Assembly (NCBI GenBank): GCA_002551355.1
Contig: NTHE01000040.1
Coordinates: 74,120 to 113,414, forward strand
DNA length: 39,295 nt
Direction: 5' to 3'
From: Streptomyces sp. man185
Lineage (GTDB): Bacteria; Actinomycetota; Actinomycetes; Streptomycetales; Streptomycetaceae
The translations under genes and the position numbers were made by a program. Under the pieces are notes generated by a model that saw only the letters and a list, made by a program, of their open reading frames with translations, was not told where the DNA came from and searched no databases. Shown piece by piece: positions 29,576 to 38,383 of this stretch (the first letter of the stretch is position 1; every line of letters begins with the position of its first letter).

Positions 29576-32500
29576 ATGACCAACCCCTTCGAGGCTTCCG
29601 GCCACAGGTATCTCGTCCTCACCAACGACGAGGACCAGCACTCGCTGTGGCCCGCGAACACCTCCACGCCGGATGGCTGGCGGGCGGTGCACGGACCGTC
29701 CGACCGTGCCGGATGCCTGGACCACATCACCGCGCGGTGGGGCGACATGCGGCCCCGCTCGCTCCGGCGGGCGACGGCCCCGGGCGGGTCGGCCCACCCC
29801 GACGCGCTGCCCGAGGACGGCCCCGTCGAATGTTTCACCAGGTGGGCGCGGCGCACCCCGGACGCCCCGGCCGTTCTGTCCGGCACGGCGTCGCTGACCT
29901 ACGCCGAACTCGACGCGCGCTCCGAGGAGCTGGCCGGGCGGCTCGTCCGTCGGGGTGTGGGGCCCGAGGACCTGGTGGCGCTGCTGCTGCCGCGCTCCGC
30001 GGACCTCCTCGTGGCGTTGCTCGCCGTGCTCAAGTCCGGTGCGGCCTACGTGCCGCTGGACCCCGAGTATCCGCGGGACCGCATAGGCCATGTTCTGGCC
30101 GACGCCGCCCCGAAGGTGCTCCTGACCACGCCGGAACTGGCCGCGAAGGGAGCCGTGGCACGAGCGGCGCCGTACCCGCTGTTCGTCGGAGACCCGTCCT
30201 CGGAACCCGGCGATGCCGAGCGCGGCGGAGCACCCCGGCCCCCCGCGCTGCCGGACCAGCCCGCCTATGTGATCTACACCTCCGGCTCCACCGGCCGGCC
30301 AAAGGGTGTCGTCGTCACCCGCGCGGCACTGCGGAATTTCCTCATCGCCATGGACGAACTGGTGGGACTCACACCGCGGGACCGGCTTCTGGCGGTCACG
30401 ACCATCGCGTTCGACATCGCGGGCCTGGAGATGTATCTGCCGCTGCTCCAGGGCGCGGCGGTGGTGATCGCCTCCGCCCGGGACGTCCGTGATCCGTTCG
30501 CGATGGCTGAGCTGATCGACCGGACCGCGGCCACCACCGTGCAGGCGACGCCGTCCCTGTGGCAGGCACTGGTCACCGACGTCCCCCACGCGCTCGGGGG
30601 CCTGCGGATGCTGGTGGGCGGTGAGGCTCTGCCGGCCGCTCTCGGAGAGCGGATGCGCCGACTGGGACGCCGGGTGGTCAACCTGTACGGGCCCACCGAG
30701 ACCACCATCTGGTCCACGGCCCAGGAGGTGGACGGCAGCGCGGCCCCGTCCTCGATCGGCCGGCCCGTCCGCAGGACTCAGGCCTACGTCCTCGACGACG
30801 GGCTCCACGAGGTCCAGGACGGGGGAGAGGGCGAGCTCTACCTCGCGGGGGACGGTCTCGCCCGTGGCTATCTGCACCGCCCCGCCCTGACGGCGGAGCG
30901 TTTCGTGGCCGACCCGTTCGGCCCCGCCGGCACCCGTATGTACCGGACCGGCGACCTGGTCCGGCGGGGCAACGACGGAACCCTGGAGTACCTGGCCCGT
31001 GTCGACTTCCAGGTGAAGGTACGCGGCCACCGCATCGAACCGGCGGAGATCGAGCATGTGGTGGGCGGTCACCCGGACGTCGAGCGGGCGGTCGTGACGG
31101 TCCATGAGGACACCCCCGGCGACGCCAGGCTCCTCTGCCATGTCACCGCGGCTGCGGGGCGCCGCCCCGAGAGCGACGCGGTGCGCGAGTACGCCGGCCG
31201 CTTCCTGCCCGCGTACATGGTCCCGGCTGTCGTCCGCACCGTGGAGGCGTTCCCCCTCACCCCCAACGGCAAGCTGGACCGCGCCGCGCTCACCGCCCTG
31301 TCCATGGCGGCCGTACAAGCGCCGCAGGACGGGGCGCGGTACCTGCCGGAGGACGACTCCGTACGGGGCGCGGTGGCCCGTGCCTGGCGTCAGGTCCTCA
31401 ACGCACCGGTCCCGGCCGGGCGCGGTTTCGCCGAACTCGGCGGCAGCTCTCTCGGGGCCATCCGTGTGGCGGCCGGGCTCCGGGAACTGACCGGCAGGGC
31501 GATCACCGCCACCGACGTCCTGGGAGCCGCCTGTGCCGAGGACCTCGCCCACAACCTGGCCCGGGCACCGCACGCCGCACCGCCCGCCCGTTCGGGCGAC
31601 GGCCGCGGGTCCGCTCCGCTGAGCGCCAACCAGCGGGCGATCTGGATGCACGAGCAACTCAGCCCCGACCCGCTGCTCTATCTGGAGTCCTACTGCCTGG
31701 AACTCCACGGTGATGTGGACAGCGACCGGCTGGCCGCCGCCGTGCGCAGGACCGCGCAGCGGCATCCTGCCGTGGGCGCGGCGGTGGAGTTCGACGACGG
31801 GGAACCGCACATCGTCCTGTATCGCCATCACATCCGGCTTGTGGTCCGCTCCCTCCCCCCGGGCCTCGACCGGGAAGGCATCCGGGCCCTGATGCGTGAC
31901 GAGGCCGCCCGGCCCGTCCCGCTGGACGGCGGACCGCTGCTGCGCATCTCCCTCTTCCGCGCCCCCGACGGCGTGAACGTCCTGCTGCTGACCTGGCACC
32001 ACCTCGTCATGGACGGTTGGTCGCTGCGTGAGTTCCTGCGTGACCTCGGGCTCTTCCATGACGGGCCCGGGGCCGCGGCAGCCGAGATCCCCGTCACCGT
32101 GTGCGACCTCAACGCGGCGAGCCTCCGGTCCGACGCCGCCCCCGCGGCCGAAGACTCCCTGGCCGAGGCCGCGGAGGCGCTGCGTGGGGCGGTGGACCGT
32201 TCCGTGGCCGCCGAGCCCGCCCACTGGTCGAGGGCCGGGGCCGCCCACGCCGTCGAGTTCACCCTGCCCGGCGACCTGGCCCGCCGGATCGAGGGCACGT
32301 CGGCGGCCACCGGGCACCCGCCCTTCGTGCTGATCTGCGCGGCCTACCGGCAGGCCCTGAGCACGGTTCTGGGCCTGCCGGACCCGCTGTTGGCCGTCGC
32401 AGTCTCGGGGCGCGAGCCGGACCGGGCCGCGGAGGTGGTGGGCTGTTTCGTCAACACCGTGCTGCTGGTAGGCGTCCCCACCGAGGACCTCGACGGCCCG

Positions 32501-32884
32501 GCGCTGCTCGCCGCGACCCGTGCCCTGACCGACCGCGCCCTCGCGGTCCAGGAACACGTGCCGTTCTCGCGGCTGGTGCAGACGCTGCGCCGGACGGCGC
32601 GGCTGCCGATGGACTTCCCCCGGCTGTATCTGAGCGTGGACGACGAACCCGCGCTGTGCCTGGACGGCGTTGACACCGAGGTCGTGCCGGTCACCCCGGA
32701 CCGGGCGAAATTCGCTGTCACTCTGTCGCTGCTCCGGGCTCCCGGCCGCCTCTCGGGACGCCTGGAGTACCGGGATTCCGTACTGCCGCCCGGCGAGGGC
32801 GAGGTGCTTCTCAAGGCCTTCGAGTCGGCACTCGATCGTCTCGCCGGTACCGCTGCCGGAGCCGCCCGCCCCGGCGGGGGATGA
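29576..32884 (+). CDS. NRPS: MbtH-like domain - adenylation (Gly-like) - PCP - condensation
   Basis: The protein has 1102 residues. Residues 1-65 are a complete MbtH-like domain (NDEDQHSLWP, GWRAVHG, CLDHITARWGDMRP) fused to the A domain. The A domain (about 80-570) has YTSGSTGRPKG, FDIAGLEMY, NLYGPTETTIW and NGKLDR. The hand-read code D-I-L-Q-L-G-L-I-W-K equals the glycine code known from DhbF-type modules. The PCP Ser is in LGGSSLGA (about 622). The last about 430 residues are a condensation domain with TWHHLVMDGWS. No thioesterase follows, so release may occur by this final C domain onto a free amine or by the discrete thioesterase. The MbtH part may also assist the other A domains. GGAG precedes the ATG. 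It is the last gene of the operon. Confidence 0.92.
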   Translation: MTNPFEASGHRYLVLTNDEDQHSLWPANTSTPDGWRAVHGPSDRAGCLDHITARWGDMRPRSLRRATAPGGSAHPDALPEDGPVECFTRWARRTPDAPAVLSGTASLTYAELDARSEELAGRLVRRGVGPEDLVALLLPRSADLLVALLAVLKSGAAYVPLDPEYPRDRIGHVLADAAPKVLLTTPELAAKGAVARAAPYPLFVGDPSSEPGDAERGGAPRPPALPDQPAYVIYTSGSTGRPKGVVVTRAALRNFLIAMDELVGLTPRDRLLAVTTIAFDIAGLEMYLPLLQGAAVVIASARDVRDPFAMAELIDRTAATTVQATPSLWQALVTDVPHALGGLRMLVGGEALPAALGERMRRLGRRVVNLYGPTETTIWSTAQEVDGSAAPSSIGRPVRRTQAYVLDDGLHEVQDGGEGELYLAGDGLARGYLHRPALTAERFVADPFGPAGTRMYRTGDLVRRGNDGTLEYLARVDFQVKVRGHRIEPAEIEHVVGGHPDVERAVVTVHEDTPGDARLLCHVTAAAGRRPESDAVREYAGRFLPAYMVPAVVRTVEAFPLTPNGKLDRAALTALSMAAVQAPQDGARYLPEDDSVRGAVARAWRQVLNAPVPAGRGFAELGGSSLGAIRVAAGLRELTGRAITATDVLGAACAEDLAHNLARAPHAAPPARSGDGRGSAPLSANQRAIWMHEQLSPDPLLYLESYCLELHGDVDSDRLAAAVRRTAQRHPAVGAAVEFDDGEPHIVLYRHHIRLVVRSLPPGLDREGIRALMRDEAARPVPLDGGPLLRISLFRAPDGVNVLLLTWHHLVMDGWSLREFLRDLGLFHDGPGAAAAEIPVTVCDLNAASLRSDAAPAAEDSLAEAAEALRGAVDRSVAAEPAHWSRAGAAHAVEFTLPGDLARRIEGTSAATGHPPFVLICAAYRQALSTVLGLPDPLLAVAVSGREPDRAAEVVGCFVNTVLLVGVPTEDLDGPALLAATRALTDRALAVQEHVPFSRLVQTLRRTARLPMDFPRLYLSVDDEPALCLDGVDTEVVPVTPDRAKFAVTLSLLRAPGRLSGRLEYRDSVLPPGEGEVLLKAFESALDRLAGTAAGAARPGGG

Positions 32885-33144
32885 GGGGCCGGGCTCCCAC
32901 CGTGCCGCCCGGACTCCCCCTCGGCGGCTTGGAGTGCACGGCATGAGCTGCCCGGTGTGGAGGGTACGTACAGCGAGGTGACGATCGCAATGGAGGAGCG
33001 GATCGTTGGGTATCTCCAGGAGGTGTGGAGACGGAAGTGGTGGGAGCCGGGCTGTGGACACCGCCTTTCCCCATCCGTCTCCCGGACGATTCCCGCGAAA
33101 TCCACTCCGCCGCTGTTCAGCGGCCTTCCCACCCAGGAGTACTA

Positions 33145-34185
33145 GTGATTGTTGTTTGGATCAACGGTGCGTTCGGTGCGGGCAAGACCAGCGCCGCGGG
33201 CGAACTGATCGATCTGATCCCGAACAGCACGCTGTACGACCCGGAGATCACCGGCGCGGGGCTGCGCGCTCTGCTGCCGCAGAAGAGACTCGCCGAGGTC
33301 ACCGACTTCCAGGACCTGCCGATCTGGCGGCGCCTCGTGGTGGACACGGCCGCGGCGCTGCTCGCCGAGGTGCCCGGGGTGCTGGTGGTGCCGATGACGC
33401 TGCTGCGGCAGGAGTACCGCGACGAGATCTTCGGCGGGCTTGCCTCCCGGCGCATCCCCGTCCGGCATGTGGCCCTCTCACCAGAGGAAACGATCCTGCG
33501 CAGCCGGATCGCGGGCCGCGAGGAGTTTCCCGGCGACGACGAACAGAGCGACCGGGTGCGCCGGTGGGCGTACGAGCACATCGGCCCGTACCGCGACGCC
33601 CTCGGCTGGATCGCCACAGACGCGCATGTGGTCGACAACAGCGCCCTCACGCCCCGTCAGACCGCCGAGCGGATCGCGGACGCCGTGCGCGACGGGAGCG
33701 CCGCCCCCTGCCCGATCGTACAGAGCCCCGAGCCGACCGGCGAGACGGTCGCCGCCGGGGTGCTGCTCTTCGACGAACAGGACCGGGTGCTGCTCGTCGA
33801 CCCCACGTACAAACCGGGGTGGGAGTTCCCCGGCGGTGTCGTCGAGGCGGGCGAGGCCCCCGCGCAGGCCGGGATCCGTGAGGTCGCCGAGGAGATAGGC
33901 CTCCGCCTCGACCGTGTCCCCACCCTGCTGCTCGTCGACTGGGAGGCGCCCCGCCCACCCGGTTACGGCGGGCTGCGCTTCCTCTTCGACGGCGGCCTGT
34001 TGCGCTCCGAGGACGCCGGCCGGCTGCTGCTGCCCGGCTCCGAGCTGCGCGGCTGGCGCTTCGTCACCGAGGAGGACGCCGCGGGAATGCTGCCACCGAC
34101 CCGGTACGAGCGGCTGCGCTGGGCCCTGCGGGCGCGCGAGCGGTCGACGGTGCTCAACCTGGAGGCGGGGGTGCCGGTGGGCTGA
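33145..34185 (+). CDS. TmrB-like P-loop protein fused to a Nudix hydrolase
   Basis: The protein has 346 residues. The N-terminal half (about 1-180) has a Walker A WINGAFGAGKTS followed by LYDPEITGAGLRALLP and DFQDLPIWRRL, the pattern of TmrB, the ATP-binding tunicamycin-resistance protein of Bacillus. The C-terminal half (about 200-346) is a Nudix domain with a full box, from GGVVEAGE to REVAEEIGL. TmrB-like proteins bind or phosphorylate small molecules, and Nudix enzymes cleave nucleoside diphosphate derivatives, so the fusion may phosphorylate or cleave a nucleotide-like compound. The GTG at 33145 has CAGGAG (33134-33139). It stands 260 nt after the last NRPS gene and reads the same way, so a resistance role is possible but unproven. 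Confidence 0.85.
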   Translation: MIVVWINGAFGAGKTSAAGELIDLIPNSTLYDPEITGAGLRALLPQKRLAEVTDFQDLPIWRRLVVDTAAALLAEVPGVLVVPMTLLRQEYRDEIFGGLASRRIPVRHVALSPEETILRSRIAGREEFPGDDEQSDRVRRWAYEHIGPYRDALGWIATDAHVVDNSALTPRQTAERIADAVRDGSAAPCPIVQSPEPTGETVAAGVLLFDEQDRVLLVDPTYKPGWEFPGGVVEAGEAPAQAGIREVAEEIGLRLDRVPTLLLVDWEAPRPPGYGGLRFLFDGGLLRSEDAGRLLLPGSELRGWRFVTEEDAAGMLPPTRYERLRWALRARERSTVLNLEAGVPVG

Positions 34186-34203
34186 GCGGCCGCCGCACGA
34201 CGC

Positions 34204-34890
34204 TCACCTGCCGTTCGCCGCCCCCTCCAGCAACGCGGCCGCGTTCTCGGTGAGCGGGTCGCCGTGGCCGAAGCAGACGGTACGGGGCGCGAACGCGGCC
34301 AGTCGCCGGAACGTGGCCGCCGCCTCGGCGCGGTCCACGTTGAACACACCGAGCATCACCCGGTCCGCGTGGGCGACGGTGTCCCCGGTGAACAGCACGC
34401 CGTGGCGCGGCAGATGCAAAGCGATGGAGCCCGCCGTGTGCCCGGGGGCGTGGACCACCCGCGCGCCGTCCCCGAACGGCAGCACCTCGCCGCCGGTCAC
34501 CTCCCGGTCGACCCGGGTGGGCGGGGCGTCGGGGCACGTCAGCCCGTGCTCCCAGAGCGGCCGTTCCCAGTCCAGCAGGTCCGGTTCCGGTACGGGACGC
34601 TCGCCCCGGACCGACGGGGCGTCCAGCGCGTGGGCGACGATCTCCGCGCCGTGGCGGCCGGCCAGCTCCTGCGCGGCCCCGTAGTGGTCGCGGTGGCCGT
34701 GGGTGATGACGATGCGGCGGATCCCGGCCGGGTCGTGGCCGAGCGAGCGGATCGCGTCCTCGATCGCGGTGGCCGAGTCGACGTCGCCCGCGTCGATCAG
34801 GGTCAGATCCGCCCCGTCGCGCCAGAGATACGCCTGACCGATCCGGAAGCGGAACATGTGCAACTGGGGGAGTACCTCGACGAGATCCAT
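34204..34890 (-). CDS. MBL-fold metallohydrolase
   Basis: The protein has 228 residues. It has the metallo-beta-lactamase-fold motif THGHRDH (about 63-69; HxHxDH with Arg inserted as HGHRDH), then HAPGHTAGS and FTGDT, and a late His in FGHGDP. It should bind two metals and hydrolyse an ester or thioester. Close relatives are hydroxyacylglutathione-hydrolase-like; the substrate is unknown. It converges with the Nudix fusion gene, with 18 nt between. The start is set at the ATG before DLVEVLPQLHMF, where similarity begins; no strong ribosome-binding site is seen. Confidence 0.88.
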   Translation of the reverse strand: MDLVEVLPQLHMFRFRIGQAYLWRDGADLTLIDAGDVDSATAIEDAIRSLGHDPAGIRRIVITHGHRDHYGAAQELAGRHGAEIVAHALDAPSVRGERPVPEPDLLDWERPLWEHGLTCPDAPPTRVDREVTGGEVLPFGDGARVVHAPGHTAGSIALHLPRHGVLFTGDTVAHADRVMLGVFNVDRAEAAATFRRLAAFAPRTVCFGHGDPLTENAAALLEGAANGR

Positions 34891-34965
34891 GCGGCGAACG
34901 TACGCAGCTGCGGACGTCCGCCGCACAGATCTACGCTGCCGGCGACTTCGCCGACGGCGTAGCGG

Positions 34966-36330
34966 TCAGGACTTCTTCGACGCCGCGTAGTTCCGCAGGA
35001 ACAGCGCCTCGGCGACCGACATCCGCTCCAGCTCCTCGGGCGACACGCTCTCGTTCACCGCGTGGATCTGCGCCTCGGGCTCGCTCAGCCCGATCAGCAG
35101 GATCTCCGCCTCCGGGTAGAGGCCCGCCAGGGTGTTGCACAGCGGGATCGAGCCGCCCATCCCGGAGGACTGCATCTCCTGGCCCGGGTAGGCGTCCCGC
35201 ATCGCGTCGGCCATCGCCGTGTACGCCGGGCTGGTCATGTCGGCACGGAACGGCTGGCCCTGGCCGACCTGTTCCACCTTCACCCGGGCGCCCCACGGAG
35301 CACGCGCCTCCAGGTGGGCGGTGAGCAGCTTCGTCGCCTCGGCGGCGTCGTGGCCAGGCGGCACCCGCAGGCTGACCTGAGCCCGGGCGCTCGCCTGCAC
35401 GGACGGGGTCGCGCCGACGACCGGCGGGCAGTCGATGCCGATGACGGTGACGGCGGGACGGGCCCAGATGCGGTCCGCGACCGTGCCCGTGCCGATCAGC
35501 TCGACCCCGTCCAGCACCTTGGCGTCCTGCCGGAACTCCGCCTCCGGGTACTGGATGCCGTCCCAGTCGGCGTCACCGGTCAGACCGTCGACCGTGGTGG
35601 TCCCGTCCTCGGCGCGCAGCGAGGCCAGCAGCTGGATCATCGCGGCCAGCGCGTCCGGGGCCGCGCCGCCGAACTGCCCCGAGTGCAGGTTCCCTTCGAG
35701 GGTGTCCAGCTGCACGCGCAGCATGGTCATCCCGCGCAGCGTCGCCGTGACGGTCGGCAGGCCGACCCGGAAGTTCCCGGTGTCGCCGATGACGATCGTG
35801 TCGGCGGCCAGCAGCTCCGGGTGCGCCTCCGCGTACTGCTCCAGACCACCGGTGCCCTGCTCCTCGGAGCCCTCGGCGATCACCTTCACCGAGACCGGGA
35901 CGCCGCCGTCCGCCTTGAGGGCGCGCAGCGCGAGCAGGTGCATGATGAACCCGCCCTTGCAGTCGGCCGCGCCCCGCCCGTACCAGCGGCCGTCGCGCTC
36001 GGTCAGCTCGAACGGCGGGGAGACCCAGGCCGCCTCGTCCAGCGGCGGCTGCACGTCGTAGTGCGCGTAGAGCAGCACGGTCGGAGCCCCGGCCGGCCCG
36101 GGCAGGTACCCGTAGACGGACTGCGTTCCGTCGGGAGTGTCCAGGAGCGCGACGTCCGTGAACCCCTCGGCGCGCAGCGCGTCGGCGACCCACCTCGCCG
36201 CACCCTCGCACTCGCTCCTCGGGAACACCGCCGGGTCCGCCACCGACTGGAACGCCACCAGCTCGGCCAGCTCCTCCCGGGCGCGGGGCATCAGCGAGGC
36301 GACGGTATCGGGAATCGGACGGGCGGTCAT
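34966..36330 (-). CDS. M20-family dipeptidase
   Basis: The protein has 454 residues, the usual size for M20 dipeptidases. It has metal-binding LYAHYDVQP, GRGAADCKGG, the catalytic EGSEEQG, IGDTG, the dimerisation-domain segment GNLHSGQFGG, MGGSIP and the last metal His in AQIHAVNE. It is a cytosolic zinc-dependent exopeptidase that cleaves dipeptides or related amides. GAGGAG precedes the ATG. It is a common Streptomyces gene and probably not part of the cluster. Confidence 0.92.
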   Translation of the reverse strand: MTARPIPDTVASLMPRAREELAELVAFQSVADPAVFPRSECEGAARWVADALRAEGFTDVALLDTPDGTQSVYGYLPGPAGAPTVLLYAHYDVQPPLDEAAWVSPPFELTERDGRWYGRGAADCKGGFIMHLLALRALKADGGVPVSVKVIAEGSEEQGTGGLEQYAEAHPELLAADTIVIGDTGNFRVGLPTVTATLRGMTMLRVQLDTLEGNLHSGQFGGAAPDALAAMIQLLASLRAEDGTTTVDGLTGDADWDGIQYPEAEFRQDAKVLDGVELIGTGTVADRIWARPAVTVIGIDCPPVVGATPSVQASARAQVSLRVPPGHDAAEATKLLTAHLEARAPWGARVKVEQVGQGQPFRADMTSPAYTAMADAMRDAYPGQEMQSSGMGGSIPLCNTLAGLYPEAEILLIGLSEPEAQIHAVNESVSPEELERMSVAEALFLRNYAASKKS

Positions 36331-36525
36331 GGGCACGCTCCTCGTGGGTGCGACGTTATGGGTAGGGCGCGGTGTGTACGCGACCGTGTGCACCGCCGTC
36401 TCCGCGACGACGCATGTACGACGAAATCATGGCCGATCCTCCCACAGGAGGGCCGGCCCGTAGCGCGCCGTAGGATGCCGTGAGCAGCTTGGGGCCACTG
36501 GGCGGATCAGGAGCAGAAGCACATC

Positions 36526-37740
36526 GTGAGCAGCGAGAACGCAGACGCCGGACGAGAGTCGGAAGAGTCGTTGGTGTGGGATGTCGTCGTGGTCGGCGCC
36601 GGACCGGCCGGCGCATCGGCGGCGTACGCGGCAGCCGTGGCGGGCCGGAGAGTACTGCTGCTGGAGAAAGCGGAACTGCCGCGCTACAAGACCTGCGGCG
36701 GGGGAATCATCGGCTTCTCGCGGGACGCCCTGCCGCCGGGGTTCGAACTGCCCCTGAAGGATCGCATCCACGCGGTCACCTTCTCGCTCAACGGCAAGCT
36801 GTCGCGCACCCGCCGCTCCCGGCGCATGCTCTTCGGGCTCATCAACCGCCCGGAGTTCGACGCCGGGCTGGTCGAGGAGGCGCAGAAGGCCGGGGCTGAA
36901 CTGCGCACCGGGGCATCGGTGGTGCGGGTCGAGCAGCACGGTCCCGCCGTGCCCGACCGGCGAACGGTCGCCGTGGTGCTGGCCGGTGGTGAGACGGTGC
37001 TCGCGCGGGCGGTCGTCGGCGCGGACGGCAGCGCGGGCCGGATAGGAGCCCATGTCGGGGTGAAGCTCGACCAGGTCGACCTGGGCCTGGAGGCGGAGAT
37101 CCCTGTCCCGGCCACCGTCGCGGAGGACTGGGCGGGCCGGGTGCTCATCGACTGGGGCCCGATGCCGGGGAGTTACGGCTGGGTCTTCCCCAAGGGCGAC
37201 ACCCTCACCGTGGGCGTCATCTCGGCGCGCGGCGACGGCGCGGGCACCAAGCGGTATCTGGAGGACTTCATCGCCCGCCTCGGCCTCGCCGGGTTCGAGC
37301 CGGCGGTCTCCTCGGGCCATCTCACCCGCTGCCGCAGCGACGACTCGCCGCTCTCCCGCGGCCGGGTCGTGGTCTGCGGCGACGCGGCCGGCCTGCTGGA
37401 GCCGTGGACCCGCGAGGGCATCTCCTTCGCGCTGCGCTCGGGCCGGCTCGCGGGGGAGTGGGCGGTCAGGATCGCCGAGTCGCACGACGCGGTGGACGCC
37501 CGCCGCCAGGCCCTCAACTACGCCTTCGCCATCAAGGCCGGTCTCGGCGTGGAGATGAGCGTCGGCCGCCGCATGCTCAAGCTGTTCGAGCGCCGCCCGG
37601 GAGTGCTGCACGCGGTGCTGACCGGCTTCCGCCCGGCGTGGAAGGCGTTCGCCGGGATCACCCGGGGGACCACGTCGCTGGCCGAGCTGGTGCGTACGCA
37701 CCCGCTGGCGCAGCGGGCGCTGCACGCGATGGACCGCTAG
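36526..37740 (+). CDS. Geranylgeranyl reductase-family FAD oxidoreductase
   Basis: The protein has 404 residues. The N-terminal FAD-binding Rossmann motif is VVVGAGPAGASAAYAAA, then LLLEKAELPRYKTCGGG, which is the PxxYxxCGG signature of the geranylgeranyl reductase family. GADGSAGRIG and VVCGDAAGLLEPWTREGISFAL complete the flavin site. Members reduce isoprenoid double bonds in menaquinone or lipids. The start is a GTG with AGGAG about 12 nt upstream. A strong hairpin follows the stop. Confidence 0.9.
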   Translation: MSSENADAGRESEESLVWDVVVVGAGPAGASAAYAAAVAGRRVLLLEKAELPRYKTCGGGIIGFSRDALPPGFELPLKDRIHAVTFSLNGKLSRTRRSRRMLFGLINRPEFDAGLVEEAQKAGAELRTGASVVRVEQHGPAVPDRRTVAVVLAGGETVLARAVVGADGSAGRIGAHVGVKLDQVDLGLEAEIPVPATVAEDWAGRVLIDWGPMPGSYGWVFPKGDTLTVGVISARGDGAGTKRYLEDFIARLGLAGFEPAVSSGHLTRCRSDDSPLSRGRVVVCGDAAGLLEPWTREGISFALRSGRLAGEWAVRIAESHDAVDARRQALNYAFAIKAGLGVEMSVGRRMLKLFERRPGVLHAVLTGFRPAWKAFAGITRGTTSLAELVRTHPLAQRALHAMDR

Positions 37741-37762
37741 CCGTCCCACCCCGCTCGTCGAG

Positions 37763-37801
37763 ACCGCGCCCCCGTCGTCCGTACGGCCACGGGGGCGCGG
37801 T
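37763..37801. terminator. Bidirectional hairpin between converging genes
   Basis: ACCGCGCCCCCGT (37763-37775) and ACGGGGGCGCGGT (37789-37801) pair perfectly over 13 bp with a 13-nt loop. The right arm reaches the stop codon of the leftward gene. Confidence 0.8.
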
Positions 37802-38256
37802 CATGCCTCCACGGTGATGCGGAAGACCGGGTGGTCGGGGCCGGCGGCCAGCAGTTCGGCGTCCGTGGACTTCGCCGTGATCCCCTGGAAGTACTGGTTG
37901 ACCTCCCAGCCCCACCGCTCCAGATAGGCCCGGATGATCCGGGCCTTCTGCGCGTCGTCGGGGATCTCCACGGCAGTGAAGCGGCTGACCTTGCGCCCCA
38001 GCCGCAGCTCCCCGCCGCCCGCCACGCGCATGTTGCGCACCCACTGCGAGTGGCCGCGCGCCGAGACCAGGTACCGCTCGCCCTCGAAGGTGTGGGTGTT
38101 GACCGGGATGCGCTGCATCTGCCCGCTCTTGCGCCCGCGCACCGACAGCTCGGCGGAGCCCATCAGGCTGAAGCCGTGCCGGGCCAGCCAGCCGACGACC
38201 TTGTTGAAGCGGTCGGCGGATGCGCTCGCCCGGAGGTAGTAGGGCTGCTGCGCCAT
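37801..38256 (-). CDS. Deazaflavin (F420)-dependent nitroreductase-family (Ddn-like) protein
   Basis: The protein has 151 residues, matching the small split-barrel Ddn/DUF385 family. It has the LSVRGRKSGQMQRIPVN segment, then RYLVSARGHSQWVRNMRVAG, the part that holds the F420 phosphate in relatives. It probably uses reduced F420, which Streptomyces makes, to reduce quinones or aromatic compounds. ATG preceded by GGGAG. It is divergent from the TetR gene, with paired palindromes between, so it is probably the repressor's target. Confidence 0.88.
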   Translation of the reverse strand: MAQQPYYLRASASADRFNKVVGWLARHGFSLMGSAELSVRGRKSGQMQRIPVNTHTFEGERYLVSARGHSQWVRNMRVAGGGELRLGRKVSRFTAVEIPDDAQKARIIRAYLERWGWEVNQYFQGITAKSTDAELLAAGPDHPVFRITVEA

Positions 38257-38276
38257 GATGACTCCCAGGTGATTCA

Positions 38277-38291
38277 GAGAGCGGTGCTCTC
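38277..38291. promoter_or_regulatory. TetR-type operator copy 1 (GAGAGCGGTGCTCTC)
   Basis: Perfect 6-bp arms GAGAGC/GCTCTC around GGT, 21 bp upstream of the leftward Ddn-like gene. Confidence 0.6.
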
Positions 38292-38329
38292 GCTTGAGGT
38301 CAGTGTGCATGGATAGGTGGTCCGAAGCA

Positions 38330-38342
38330 AGAGCGCTGCTCT
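38330..38342. promoter_or_regulatory. TetR-type operator copy 2 (AGAGCGCTGCTCT)
   Basis: Arms AGAGC/GCTCT around GCT, nearly the same as copy 1 and 52 bp from it centre to centre, close to five helical turns. It lies upstream of the rightward TetR gene. Confidence 0.55.
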
Positions 38343-38383
38343 CGTTCATGGTCGGTGCTCCGTTCGCATGGCAGACTGATCGC

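Noticed and set aside
28868..33061. Very long leftward open frame (about 1400 codons) opposite the last NRPS gene and the MFS gene
   Set aside because: It is the antisense shadow of high-GC genes: low-complexity Arg/Gly/Val-rich translation with no domain, while the other strand encodes clear MFS and NRPS domains. The same applies to the long leftward frame at 23342-25765.
37817..37824. Another ATGCGGAA octamer resembling half of the cluster operator
   Set aside because: It is inside the coding end of the Ddn-like gene without a second arm, so it is probably chance.
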